Shown here in pieces: positions 44,101-51,756 of a DNA stretch of 64,000 nucleotides (positions within the stretch are counted from its first letter, which is position 1; every line of letters begins with the position of its first letter). Source of the stretch: Streptomyces zhaozhouensis (GTDB lineage Bacteria > Actinomycetota > Actinomycetes > Streptomycetales > Streptomycetaceae). Location: NCBI RefSeq assembly GCF_900230195.1, contig NZ_OCNE01000002.1, positions 434,001 to 498,000 of the forward strand, in the 5' to 3' direction. The position numbers were made by a program, and so were the translations under genes. Below the pieces are notes generated by a model. That model ran no database searches. It had not been told where the DNA came from and saw only the letters and a list, made by a program, of their open reading frames with translations.

Positions 44101-44603
44101 TCGGCGGGCGCTCCGCGCAGCACCTCGGCGGCCAGTTGGAAGCGTCCGGCGTCGGCCAGCAGCCGGGAGGAGGGCTCCACGCCGAGCCGCAGCCCGTGCT
44201 CGCTCAGCAGCCGCCCGGCGAACGCGTGGTAGGTCGAGATGGTCGGCTCGCCGGACTCGGAGGTGTCGATGCGGGCCCTCGCCAGGGCGGCGCGCACCCG
44301 CTCGGCGAGCTCGGCCGCCGCCTTGTTGGTGAACGTGAGGCCCAACACCCGCTCGGGGGCGACCTGTCCGGTGCCGGCCAGCCAGACGACCCGCGCGGCC
44401 ATCACCGTGGTCTTGCCGGAACCGGCGCCCGCGACCACGGCCTGCGGCACCGGTGGCGCGGTGACACAGGCCAGCTGCTCTGGGGTGAAGGGGACGCCGA
44501 GCAACTCGGCGAGCTGCTCGGGACCCGTGAGTCGCGCGGGCACCCGAGTGAGGGTAGTCGCCCCCACCGACAGCCGCCCGCGCGCGGCACGGGCCCCGGG
44601 CAC
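41154..44603 (-). CDS. adnB: AdnB-like helicase-nuclease subunit
   Basis: A protein of up to 1,149 residues with an N-terminal SF1A helicase (VVAGAGSGKTTVMAARVVW, DEYQDTSVAQR, GDPCQAIYGWRGAS, TAHKAKGLEWDVVAL) and a C-terminal RecB-type nuclease domain (RIDAVYRVPE..., EVIDWKTARR). It acts with AdnA in resection of double-strand breaks. There is no iron-sulfur cysteine cluster, as expected for AdnB. GTG 44603 is taken as start, but GTG 44543 (VPARLTG) would fit family comparison equally. Residues in the linker (nucleotides 41937-42017) are encoded by a tandem 27-bp repeat. It follows adnA by 21 bp. Confidence 0.9.
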   Translation of the reverse strand: MPGARAARGRLSVGATTLTRVPARLTGPEQLAELLGVPFTPEQLACVTAPPVPQAVVAGAGSGKTTVMAARVVWLAGTGQVAPERVLGLTFTNKAAAELAERVRAALARARIDTSESGEPTISTYHAFAGRLLSEHGLRLGVEPSSRLLADAGRFQLAAEVLRGAPADFEPPEAGFTTLVSDLVALDGELSEHLVTPERLRAFDGELLAELETARLTNAALRQVPKAAAGRLALLERVEEYRARKRARDLLDFGDQIALAARLATERPEVGRLLREQFGVVLLDEYQDTSVAQRMLLAGLFGSGSGHPVTAVGDPCQAIYGWRGASVANLDDFPEHFADAAGRPAAVLTLSENRRSGGRLLALANELAAPLRERHPAVRPLRPAGGAERDGLVRCALLETHAEELGWLADSVAHLVDTGTAPGEIAVLCRTAGDFPLIQAELVARGVPVEVVGLSGLLHLPEVSDLVAVCQVLADPTANAALVRLLTGPRWRIGPRDLALLGRRARLLVRRAGGAEEGDEEAAALARLADAVAGTDPAEVVSLADALDTFVGGGGEQPGFAEPDDRLPFSPQARVRFAHLAAELRELRRSLADPLMDTLHRVLGATGLEVELAASPQALAARRRETLGAFLDVAAGFAAGRAGTAVQGEATLPAFLAFLRAAEEYDRGLDGSLPSGGDAVQVLTAHKAKGLEWDVVALPGLCAGVFPGARARDSWLRQSRTLPHPLRGDAETLPATPEWTSAGLKAHGVESAAQLELEELRLGYVAFTRPRRLLLGSGHWWGPSQKRPRGPSAFLEALRAHCEAGADHGEVEHWADPPEEDTENPALTAAREAEPTWPLPLDPAALARRRAAARAVLARLGTPPGQRNEEDPPGQRHEGDPPGQRHGEEDVAAEPVPARDAAEDELTPEERRTVASWDRDLPVLAEELRQARSGVREVRLPLSLTATQVQRLASDPDGFARELARPMPRPPQPAARRGTRFHAWVQSSFETLPLPLLGPDELPGGDPGEDAEIRDEEELAALKEAFSRTPYARRRPYRIEAPFQLQLAGRVIRGRIDAVYRVPERPGRPTPRFEVIDWKTARRQEADPLQLAIYRLAWAERHQLPLSEVSAAFLYVRSGELVRPSVLPGRRGLERLLTGEDAWELNDPG
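41937..42017. repeat. Three tandem 27-bp repeats inside adnB
   Basis: Units at about 41937-41963, 41964-41990 and 41991-42017 encode PPGQRxExD three times (PPGQRNEED, PPGQRHEGD, PPGQRHGEE). They are in frame, within the charged linker between the helicase and nuclease domains, so copy-number change would lengthen the linker by nine residues. Confidence 0.85.
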
Positions 44604-44624
44604 CGCGACCGGCCGCCCGGCCGG

Positions 44625-47600
44625 CTACTCGACGGTCTGGCGCCCCTCGGGCCGGGAGGCGCAGGCGCCGCGGAACGCGCAGGAGCCGCAGTGGTTCCCG
44701 GTGCGCGGGGCGAAGCGTTCGTCCAGGACCCGGCCCGCGGCCTCCGCGAGCAGCTCGCCGACCCAGTTCGTCGACGCCTCGGCCAGCGGCTCCTGGTGCT
44801 GGACGGCGGGCAGCGACTCCCCGCCGTCCTTGCGGGCGGCGCCCTGCCGCAGATGGACCAGGGCGGCGCCGGCCGCCTCGACGTCGGGCCCGGCCAGCGA
44901 CTCGTCGTGCCGGACGGCCAACTGGTAAACGGCCAGCTGCGGATGGTGGGTGACCTGTTCGGCGGTCGGTCGGCCCTTGCCGGTCTTGAAGTCGACGACA
45001 TAGGCGCGCCCCTCCGCGTCGCGCTCCACCCGGTCCAGCACGCCCCTGATCCGCACCTCGTGCGGGCCGGCGGGCAGGGTGACCTCGAAGTCGCGTTCGC
45101 TGGCGACCGGTTCGGCCCCGGTGTCGGCGCGCAGCACGTGCCAGCGGAGGAAGCGTTCCAACGCGGCCCTGGCCTCCGCCTGCTCCCGCCGCGACTGCCA
45201 GGGCGCCTCGAAGGCGAGCGAGTCCCAGACCGTGTCGAGCCGCGCCATCAGCACCGAGAGGTCGGCCGGGCTGGTGCCGGAGGCGACCTCGTCGGCGAGG
45301 ACGTGCAGCACGTTGCCGAAGCCCTGCGCGGTGCTGGGCGGGCCGTCGGCGTGCGCCTCCCGGCCGAGAAACCACTGGAGCGAACAGGTATTGACCAGTT
45401 GGTCGAGCGCGCTGCCGGTGAGCGCCACGGGGCGCTCGGGGTCACGCAGCGGCGCCTCGGAGCGCGTGGTCTCGCGCAGCCCCCACCAGCGCTCCGGGTG
45501 CGCCGCCGGCGCCAACGGGTGCCCGTCGTCGTCGGCGAGCGCGGCCAGCCGGGCGAGCCGCTCGGCGGCGGCGGCGCGCAGCGCGGGCGAGGCGTCCGGG
45601 TCGACCGTGGTGGCGCGCAGCTCGGCGATCAGCGCGGTCAACGACAGCGGGCGCGGCGGGCGGGTGCTCAACTCGACCGGTTCGACACCCAGTTCGTTGA
45701 GGAAACGGGAGGGCTGCTCCCCGTCGTCCGCCCCCCTGACCGCCGTGACCACCAGCCGGTCCCTGGCGCGGGTGGCCGCCACGTAGAACAGCCGCCGTTC
45801 CTCGGCGAGCAGCGCGGCGGGGCTCAGCGGCTCGGCGAGCCCGTCCCTGCCGATGCGGTCCGCCTCCAACAGCGAGCCGCGGCGCCGCAGGTCGGGCCAG
45901 CCGCCCTCCTGCACCCCGGCGATCACCACCAGGGACCACTCCAGGCCCTTGGCGCGGTGCGCGGTCATCAGCCGCACGGCGTCCGGCCGGGCGGCGCGCG
46001 CCCCGAGCGTGTCGGCGAGGATGTCGTGCGCCTCCAGCTCGGCCAGGAAGTTGAGCGCCCCCCGGCCGCCGATGCGCTCCTCGGCGCGCGCCGCCGCCTC
46101 GAACAGCGCGCAGACGGCGTCCAGATCGCGGTCGGCGTTACGCCCGGCCGCGCCGCCGCGCCGGGCGGCGCGCTCCAGCCGGTGCGGCCAGCCCGTGCCG
46201 TCCCACAGCAGCCACAGCGCCTCTTCCGCGGTGCCGCCGCCGGCCAGCGACTCACGTGCCTTGCGCAGCAGTTGGCCGAGGCGCTGGGCGCCGGACGCGT
46301 AGGTCGGGTCGTGGGTGACCAGTCGCTCCGGCTCGGCCAGCGCCCGCGCCAGCAGCACGTCCGAGGGCTGCGCCGGGCCGCCGACCGCCGCCCGTTCCTC
46401 CTCGCGCAGCGCGCGGCCGAGGCGGCGCAGGTCGGCGGCGTCCATCCCGCCGAGCGGCGAGGTGAGCAGCCGGGACGCCGTCTCCGGGTCGAGGGCGGTG
46501 CCCTCGCCCGGCTCGGCGACCACCCGCAGCGCGGTCAGCAGCGGCGCCACCGCCGGCTCCTGGCGCAGCGGCAGGTCGTCGCCGTCGACCTCGAGCGGCA
46601 CGCCGGCCGAGGTCAGGGCGCGGCGGACGGCCGGGATGGTGTGCTGGCCGGCGCGGACCAGGACGGCCATCTCGCCCCAGGGCACCCCGTCCTCCAGGTG
46701 GGCGCGGCGCAGCAGGTCGGCGATGTTGGCCAGCTCCGCGCCCGGCGAGGGGCAGGTGAAGACCTCGACCCGGCCGCCCTCGCGAGCCGGTCGGGGCGCG
46801 CGGTGCTGGCGCAGCACCTCGGCCGGCAGCCGGGTGAGCGGCATCCGGGAGGCCAGCGTCCGCGTCGCGGCCAGCAGCCCGGCGCCCGAGCGGCGCGCCA
46901 CCCGCAGCGCCAGCACGGGCGCCGGGTCGCCGGCCGCCGTGCGGAAGGTGTCGCGGAAGCCGAGGATGCCGTTGAGGTCGGCGCCGCGGAACGCGTAGAT
47001 CGACTGGTCGGGGTCGCCGAAGACGACCAGGTCGCGGCCGTCGCCCGCGAGCGCCCGCAACAGCGCGGCCTGCGCCGGGTCGGTGTCCTGGTACTCGTCG
47101 ACGAAGACCGCGTCGTAGCGGGAACGGACGGCCGCCAGGTGCTCGGGCCGCTCGGCCAGCCGGACGGCGTCCCGCAGCAGCTCGGTGTAGTCCAGCACGC
47201 CCTGCGCCTGGGTGACGTCGAGATACTCGGCGAGGAACTCGGCGGCCACCTCCCAGTCCCGGCGCCCGGTGCGGCGGGCGAACTCGCCCAGCGTCTCCGG
47301 GTCGAGCCCCAGCTCCCTGCTGCGGGCCAGCACGGCACGCAGCTCGTCCGCGAAGCCGCGGGTGGTCAGGCAGGAGCGCAGCTCGGCCGGCCAGCGCGGG
47401 CCGCGCCCCGAGCGTTCCAACTCCTGGTGCCCGGCGAGCAGTTCCCGCAGATAGAGGTCCTGCTCGGGGCCGGAGAGCAGCCGCAGCGGCTCGGCGAACA
47501 GCTCCCGGTCCTGGTGGGCACGGACCAGGGCGTACGCGAACGAGTGGAACGTGGTCGCCTGCGGCGCGCGCCCGCCCAGCTCGGCGGTGAGCCTGTCGCG

Positions 47601-47879
47601 CAGCTCCACGGCGGCCTTGCGGCTGAAGGTGAGGACCAGCTGCCGTTCGGGGTCGGCCCCGGCGCGCACCCGGCGCGCGACGGCGGCCACCAGGGTGGTC
47701 GTCTTGCCGGTGCCGGGGCCGGCGAGCACCAGCAGCGGACCGCCGGGATGGTCAACCACGGCGCGCTGGCTCGCGTCCCCAGCGGTGTCGCGTGCGTCGA
47801 GGGCCGGGGTGCGCACCAGTCGGTACGCTCCCGGGGCGGGCGGCCGGTCAGTGGACGGGACGGAGAGGCTCACGTGCAT
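44625..47879 (-). CDS. adnA: AdnA-like helicase-nuclease subunit
   Basis: A 1,084-residue SF1A helicase with Walker A LAGPGTGKTTTLVAA, DEYQDTDPAQ, FGDPDQSIYAFRGAD and TAHRAKGLEWSLVV, and a C-terminal PD-(D/E)XK nuclease (RGVLDRVE..., YVVDFKTGKG). Cysteines at NTCSLQWFL and in HCGSCAFRGAC near the C-terminus form the likely 4Fe-4S site of this subunit type. Together with AdnB it makes the actinobacterial RecBCD-like motor nuclease. The ATG at 47879 lacks a strong ribosome-binding site. It is the first gene of the adnA-adnB-nudC run and is separated by 123 bp from an alkyltransferase-like gene. Confidence 0.92.
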   Translation of the reverse strand: MHVSLSVPSTDRPPAPGAYRLVRTPALDARDTAGDASQRAVVDHPGGPLLVLAGPGTGKTTTLVAAVARRVRAGADPERQLVLTFSRKAAVELRDRLTAELGGRAPQATTFHSFAYALVRAHQDRELFAEPLRLLSGPEQDLYLRELLAGHQELERSGRGPRWPAELRSCLTTRGFADELRAVLARSRELGLDPETLGEFARRTGRRDWEVAAEFLAEYLDVTQAQGVLDYTELLRDAVRLAERPEHLAAVRSRYDAVFVDEYQDTDPAQAALLRALAGDGRDLVVFGDPDQSIYAFRGADLNGILGFRDTFRTAAGDPAPVLALRVARRSGAGLLAATRTLASRMPLTRLPAEVLRQHRAPRPAREGGRVEVFTCPSPGAELANIADLLRRAHLEDGVPWGEMAVLVRAGQHTIPAVRRALTSAGVPLEVDGDDLPLRQEPAVAPLLTALRVVAEPGEGTALDPETASRLLTSPLGGMDAADLRRLGRALREEERAAVGGPAQPSDVLLARALAEPERLVTHDPTYASGAQRLGQLLRKARESLAGGGTAEEALWLLWDGTGWPHRLERAARRGGAAGRNADRDLDAVCALFEAAARAEERIGGRGALNFLAELEAHDILADTLGARAARPDAVRLMTAHRAKGLEWSLVVIAGVQEGGWPDLRRRGSLLEADRIGRDGLAEPLSPAALLAEERRLFYVAATRARDRLVVTAVRGADDGEQPSRFLNELGVEPVELSTRPPRPLSLTALIAELRATTVDPDASPALRAAAAERLARLAALADDDGHPLAPAAHPERWWGLRETTRSEAPLRDPERPVALTGSALDQLVNTCSLQWFLGREAHADGPPSTAQGFGNVLHVLADEVASGTSPADLSVLMARLDTVWDSLAFEAPWQSRREQAEARAALERFLRWHVLRADTGAEPVASERDFEVTLPAGPHEVRIRGVLDRVERDAEGRAYVVDFKTGKGRPTAEQVTHHPQLAVYQLAVRHDESLAGPDVEAAGAALVHLRQGAARKDGGESLPAVQHQEPLAEASTNWVGELLAEAAGRVLDERFAPRTGNHCGSCAFRGACASRPEGRQTVE

Positions 47880-48002
47880 CGCGGATTCTCGTGGAGGTTG
47901 GGGTCGACGGTACGCCAGTCGGTGGGCGGGGCGCCGGGTTTCGCGAGGGAAGCCGGCCGCGACCGCGCCCGTCCGGTCGGAAGACCCCCGTGTTCCGCCG
48001 CC

Positions 48003-48356
48003 TCACCCGGACTCGGTCCGGCGCGCCCGCCGCAGGTCGACGCGGACCGTGCCGCCGTCCCGGCCGGGGCGCAGCGGCGTGGACTCCGCGCGGTAGTGCT
48101 CCAGCGCGCGCTGTTCGAGTCCGGGCGCCGGGCGCCCGTCCGCGCGCACCACGCGCCACCAGGGCACCGCGCCGCCGTAACGGGCCAGCACCGTTCCCAC
48201 CTGGCGGGGTCCTCCCCTGCCCACCACGCCGGCGATGTCGCCGTAGGTGAGGGCGCCGCCCTCGGGGATGCGTTCGACGACGGTGAGCACCTCGTCGGCG
48301 TAGTCGGACAGGCGGTGCGGCGGCTCGTGCTCCGCCGCCTGGGTGGCGGGCCTCAT
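48003..48356 (-). CDS. Alkyltransferase-like (ATL) DNA-repair protein
   Basis: A 117-residue protein of the MGMT DNA-binding-domain type (YADEVLTVVERIPEGGALTYGDIA; GGPRQVGTVLARYG). Where MGMT has the methyl-accepting PCHRV, this has PWWRVV, so the reactive cysteine is replaced by tryptophan. ATL proteins bind O6-alkylguanine and hand it to nucleotide excision repair. The start is ATG 48356 or 48365. It lies upstream of adnA on the same strand, next to other repair genes. Confidence 0.88.
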   Translation of the reverse strand: MRPATQAAEHEPPHRLSDYADEVLTVVERIPEGGALTYGDIAGVVGRGGPRQVGTVLARYGGAVPWWRVVRADGRPAPGLEQRALEHYRAESTPLRPGRDGGTVRVDLRRARRTESG

Positions 48357-48478
48357 GCCGCCCATGGTGCCGTATCTCACCAAGCCCACCGCGCTGTCAG
48401 TGACTCGTGCCAGTATCGTCCCCGTACGGGGGAGAGCTGGTCGGTGGTAGTCGCTCCAGCGCGAGATCGTTTTCAGGG

Positions 48479-51160
48479 ATGCGGCCAGTGATACGGGGCG
48501 AGGAAGAACGAGCGGAGCGGGCGGCGGAGCAGCCGGACCAGGCGCCGCCGCTTGAGGCACTGCAACGCGCCGACCCGACCAGGAGCGACCTGGTCGAGGT
48601 CGACGAGCCGATTCTCACCGCGCGCGTGCACCGGCCGGCGGATCTGCTGCGGACCCTGCTGGGGCTGCTGGCGATCGGCGCGCTGCTGGCGGTGGCGACG
48701 TTCGCCATCGGCACCACCGAGGGCATCGAGCGCGACGTGGACAAGGGCTCCCAGCAGGCGCCCTCGCTGCTGATCGACTTCGCCGGCTTCGCCTCCGCCG
48801 TCGCGGTGCTGATCGTGCCGATGGCCTTCGCCATCGAACGGCTGATCCGCAGGGACGGGTTGCGGATCGCGGACGGGGTGCTGGCGGCCGTGCTGGCGCA
48901 CGGGATCTCGCTCTCGTTCAGCCTCTGGGTCGCCCGGATGGCCCCGCAGTCCATGCAGGACGCGCTGATCAGGGACGCCCCGGCGGGCGGCGGGCTGACC
49001 GAGCCGGTCCACGGTTACCTGGCGCCGGTCATCGCCTACGCAACCGCCGTCGGGATGACGCACCGGCCGGGCTGGCGGCTGGTCATGTGGTCGGTGGTGA
49101 CGCTGGACGCGGTGGCGGTGCTGGTCGCCGGGTACACCACGCCGTTCTCCGTCGCGGTCACCGTGCTGATCGGCTGGACCGTCGCCTACGCCACGCTGTA
49201 CGCCGTCGGCTCGCCCAACGTGCGGGCCACCGGGCACCAGTTGCTCGCCGGGCTGCGCCACGTCGGCTTCCGGCCGGTCAGCGCGCTGCGCGCCGATGAG
49301 CCCCCCGAGACCCGCGAACGGGAGCGGGACCGGGGGGCCAACGCGCCGACCCGCCGCTATCTGGTGACGCTGGAGTCCGGGCCGCCGCTGGACGTGACGG
49401 TGCGGGACCGTCAGCAGCAGGCGAGCGGCTTCTTCTACCGCGCCTGGCGCCGGCTGGCGCTGCGCGGCATCACCCAGCGGCGCAGCCTGCCCTCGCTGCG
49501 GCAGGCCCTGGAGCAGGAGGCGCTGCTGGCGTACGCGGCGATCGCCGCCGGGGCCAACGCGCCCAAGCTGATCGCCACCTCGGAGCTGGGGCCCGACGCG
49601 GTGATGCTGGTCTACGAGCACATCCCGGGCCGCGACCTGGACTCGTTGCCGGACGACGAGGTCTCCGACGAGCTGATGGAGACGGCCTGGCGGCAGGTGA
49701 CGGCGCTCCAGTCGCGCCGGATCGCCCACCGCAGGCTGGACGGCAGGTCGCTGCTGGTCGACCGGGACGGCACGGTCTACCTGACCAGCCTGCGCGGCGG
49801 GGAGATCGCGGCGGGCGACCTGCTGCTGCGCATGGACGTCGCGCAACTGCTGACCACGTTCGGGCTGCGGGTCGGCGCCGAGCGCGCGGTGGCGGCGGCG
49901 GTGACGGTGCTCGGGCCGGACGCGGTCGCGGACAGCCTGCCGCTGCTCCAGCCGATCGCGCTGAGCCGGGCCACCCGGTCGACGCTGCGGCAGCTGGCCA
50001 GGGAACGCTCCCAGCGCGAGCGGCAGGCCGTGCTGGACGCCACCCGCGCCTACCGCGAGGCGCGCGGCAGCCTCCCGGAGAACGCGGACCGCAAGACGGT
50101 CAAGGCGGCCAAGCAGGCCGAGAAGCAGGTGATGGACGAGGCCCTGGAGAACGCCAGGGAGGCCGACCTGCTGTCCCTGATCCGTCAGCAGGTCCTGCTC
50201 ATCAGGCCGCAGGCGCCGATAGAGCCCGCCCGGATCGAGCGCATCAGACCCCGGACGCTGGTCAGCCTCATCGCCGCCGTCTTCGCCGGGTACTTCCTGA
50301 CCAGCCAGCTGATCAACCCGGAGTTCCAACGGGTCTGGGACGACGCCAACTGGGGCTGGGTCATCGTCGCCGCCGGCTTCTCGGCGCTGACCTACTTCGC
50401 GGCGGCGATCAGCCTGCTGGGCTTCGTCCCCGAGAAGGTCAACTACCCGCGCACGGTGCTGGCGCAGGTCGCCGGCTCCTTCGTGAAGCTGGTCGCGCCG
50501 GCCGCGATCGGCGGCGCGGCGCTCAACGCCCGCTTTTTGCAACGGCAGGGGCTGCGCCCCGGCCACGCGGTGGCCAGCGTCGGCGCCTCGCAGCTGTTCG
50601 GGCTCTCCAGCCATGTGCTGCTGCTGCTGACGTTCGGCTATCTGACCGGCACCGAGCACACGCCCAACCTCCCGCAGGACCGCACGGTGATCGCCGGGCT
50701 GTTGACGGTCGCGGTCGCGGCGTTGATCGTCACGGCGGTGCCGACGCTGCGCAAGGCGATACTGGAGCGGGTGCGCACCCTCTTCGCCGGGGTGGTCCCC
50801 CGGATGCTCGACGTGGTGCAGCGGCCGAAGAAGCTGCTGGCCGGCATCGGCGGGATGCTGCTGATGACGCTGGCGTTCGTGATGTGCCTGGACGCCTCGC
50901 TGCGGGCCTTCGGCTGGGAGCTGAGCTATCCGACGATCGCGGTGGTCTTCCTCGCGGGGAACGCGCTGGGGTCGGCGGCGCCGACGCCGGGCGGCATCGG
51001 CGCGATCGAGCTGACGCTGAGCGCCGGGCTGAGCGCGTTCGGCGTGCCGCCGCAGGTGGCGCTGGGCGCGGTGCTGCTCTTCCGGCTGATGACCTTCTGG
51101 CTCCCGGTGCTGCCGGGGTGGCTGGCGTTCACGCAGTTGACGCGGAAGGAAGCGATCTAG
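48479..51160 (+). CDS. LPG-synthase-type (UPF0104) membrane protein with internal pseudokinase domain
   Basis: An 893-residue protein in three parts. Residues about 55-260 hold some six hydrophobic segments. About 300-560 is a RIO/ABC1-like kinase-fold domain (VYEHIPGRDLDSLPDDE...AHRRLDGRSLLVDRDG, residue 417 region). From about 595 to the end is the UPF0104 / lysylphosphatidylglycerol synthase transmembrane domain (SFVKLVAPAAIGGAALN; APTPGGIGAIELTLSAGL; LPGWLAF). In the kinase-like part the HxD Asp, the following Asn and the DFG Asp are all replaced, so it is probably catalytically dead. The proposed start ATG 48479 follows CAGG; upstream frame is open. Confidence 0.85.
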   Translation: MRPVIRGEEERAERAAEQPDQAPPLEALQRADPTRSDLVEVDEPILTARVHRPADLLRTLLGLLAIGALLAVATFAIGTTEGIERDVDKGSQQAPSLLIDFAGFASAVAVLIVPMAFAIERLIRRDGLRIADGVLAAVLAHGISLSFSLWVARMAPQSMQDALIRDAPAGGGLTEPVHGYLAPVIAYATAVGMTHRPGWRLVMWSVVTLDAVAVLVAGYTTPFSVAVTVLIGWTVAYATLYAVGSPNVRATGHQLLAGLRHVGFRPVSALRADEPPETRERERDRGANAPTRRYLVTLESGPPLDVTVRDRQQQASGFFYRAWRRLALRGITQRRSLPSLRQALEQEALLAYAAIAAGANAPKLIATSELGPDAVMLVYEHIPGRDLDSLPDDEVSDELMETAWRQVTALQSRRIAHRRLDGRSLLVDRDGTVYLTSLRGGEIAAGDLLLRMDVAQLLTTFGLRVGAERAVAAAVTVLGPDAVADSLPLLQPIALSRATRSTLRQLARERSQRERQAVLDATRAYREARGSLPENADRKTVKAAKQAEKQVMDEALENAREADLLSLIRQQVLLIRPQAPIEPARIERIRPRTLVSLIAAVFAGYFLTSQLINPEFQRVWDDANWGWVIVAAGFSALTYFAAAISLLGFVPEKVNYPRTVLAQVAGSFVKLVAPAAIGGAALNARFLQRQGLRPGHAVASVGASQLFGLSSHVLLLLTFGYLTGTEHTPNLPQDRTVIAGLLTVAVAALIVTAVPTLRKAILERVRTLFAGVVPRMLDVVQRPKKLLAGIGGMLLMTLAFVMCLDASLRAFGWELSYPTIAVVFLAGNALGSAAPTPGGIGAIELTLSAGLSAFGVPPQVALGAVLLFRLMTFWLPVLPGWLAFTQLTRKEAI

Positions 51161-51740
51161 CCTCCGGCGGGGTGCGGTGCGACCACCCGCCTCGCCGGTG
51201 CGGCACCGTCGTCGCCTGCGGCCCGCCACCCAGCATTCGCGCAGTTCCCCGCGCCCCCGAACCACCCGGGGGGTGCGGGGAACGGCGCGGCCAACCCGAC
51301 GCGGGGTGCGGTGCGACCACCCGCCTCGCCGGTGCGGCACCGTCGTCGTCTGCGGCCCGCCACCCAGCATTCGCGCAGTTCCCCGCGCCCCCAAGCCGCC
51401 CACCGGCGGTGAAGGGGCGCGGGGAACGGCGCGGCCAACCGTCCACCGGGGCGCGGTGCGACCACCCGCCTCGCCAGTGCGGCACCGTCGTCGTCTACGG
51501 CCCGCCACCCAGCATTCGCGCAGTTCCCCGCGCCCCCAAGCCGCCCACCGGCGATGAAGGGGCGCGGGGAACGGCGCGGCCAACCGTCCACCGGGGCGAG
51601 GACGACGACCCGCCCGGCCACGCACATGAGTAGTCGACCGCGCCCCCGAACCGCCCACCGGCGGTGAAGGGGCGCGGGGAACGGCGCGAGCAACCGTCCA
51701 CCGGGGCGGGGACGACCACGCGCCCAAGTCACGCACGTGA
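51161..51740. repeat. Tandem array of intergenic terminator-like repeats
   Basis: Between convergent genes the unit GGTGCGACCACCCGCC...CGGCACCGTCGTCG...GTTCCCCGCGCCCCC...GGGGCGCGGGGAACGGCG recurs. Copies start near 51168, 51302, 51448 and 51592 and decay near 51740; periods are 134, 146 and 144 bp. Each unit contains a near-perfect palindrome GTTCCCCGCGCC/GGCGCGGGGAAC. The same sequence type occurs once at 7755-7930. Open frames through it are artefacts. Confidence 0.85.
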
Positions 51741-51756
51741 GCCCCCGCCGCAGGCG

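Noticed and set aside
43401..48491. Plus-strand open frame of about 1,700 codons opposite adnA/adnB
   Set aside because: It is the antisense of two clear helicase-nuclease genes. The product is Gly/Ala/Arg/Gln-rich with no domain, and arises from high GC3 on the other strand.
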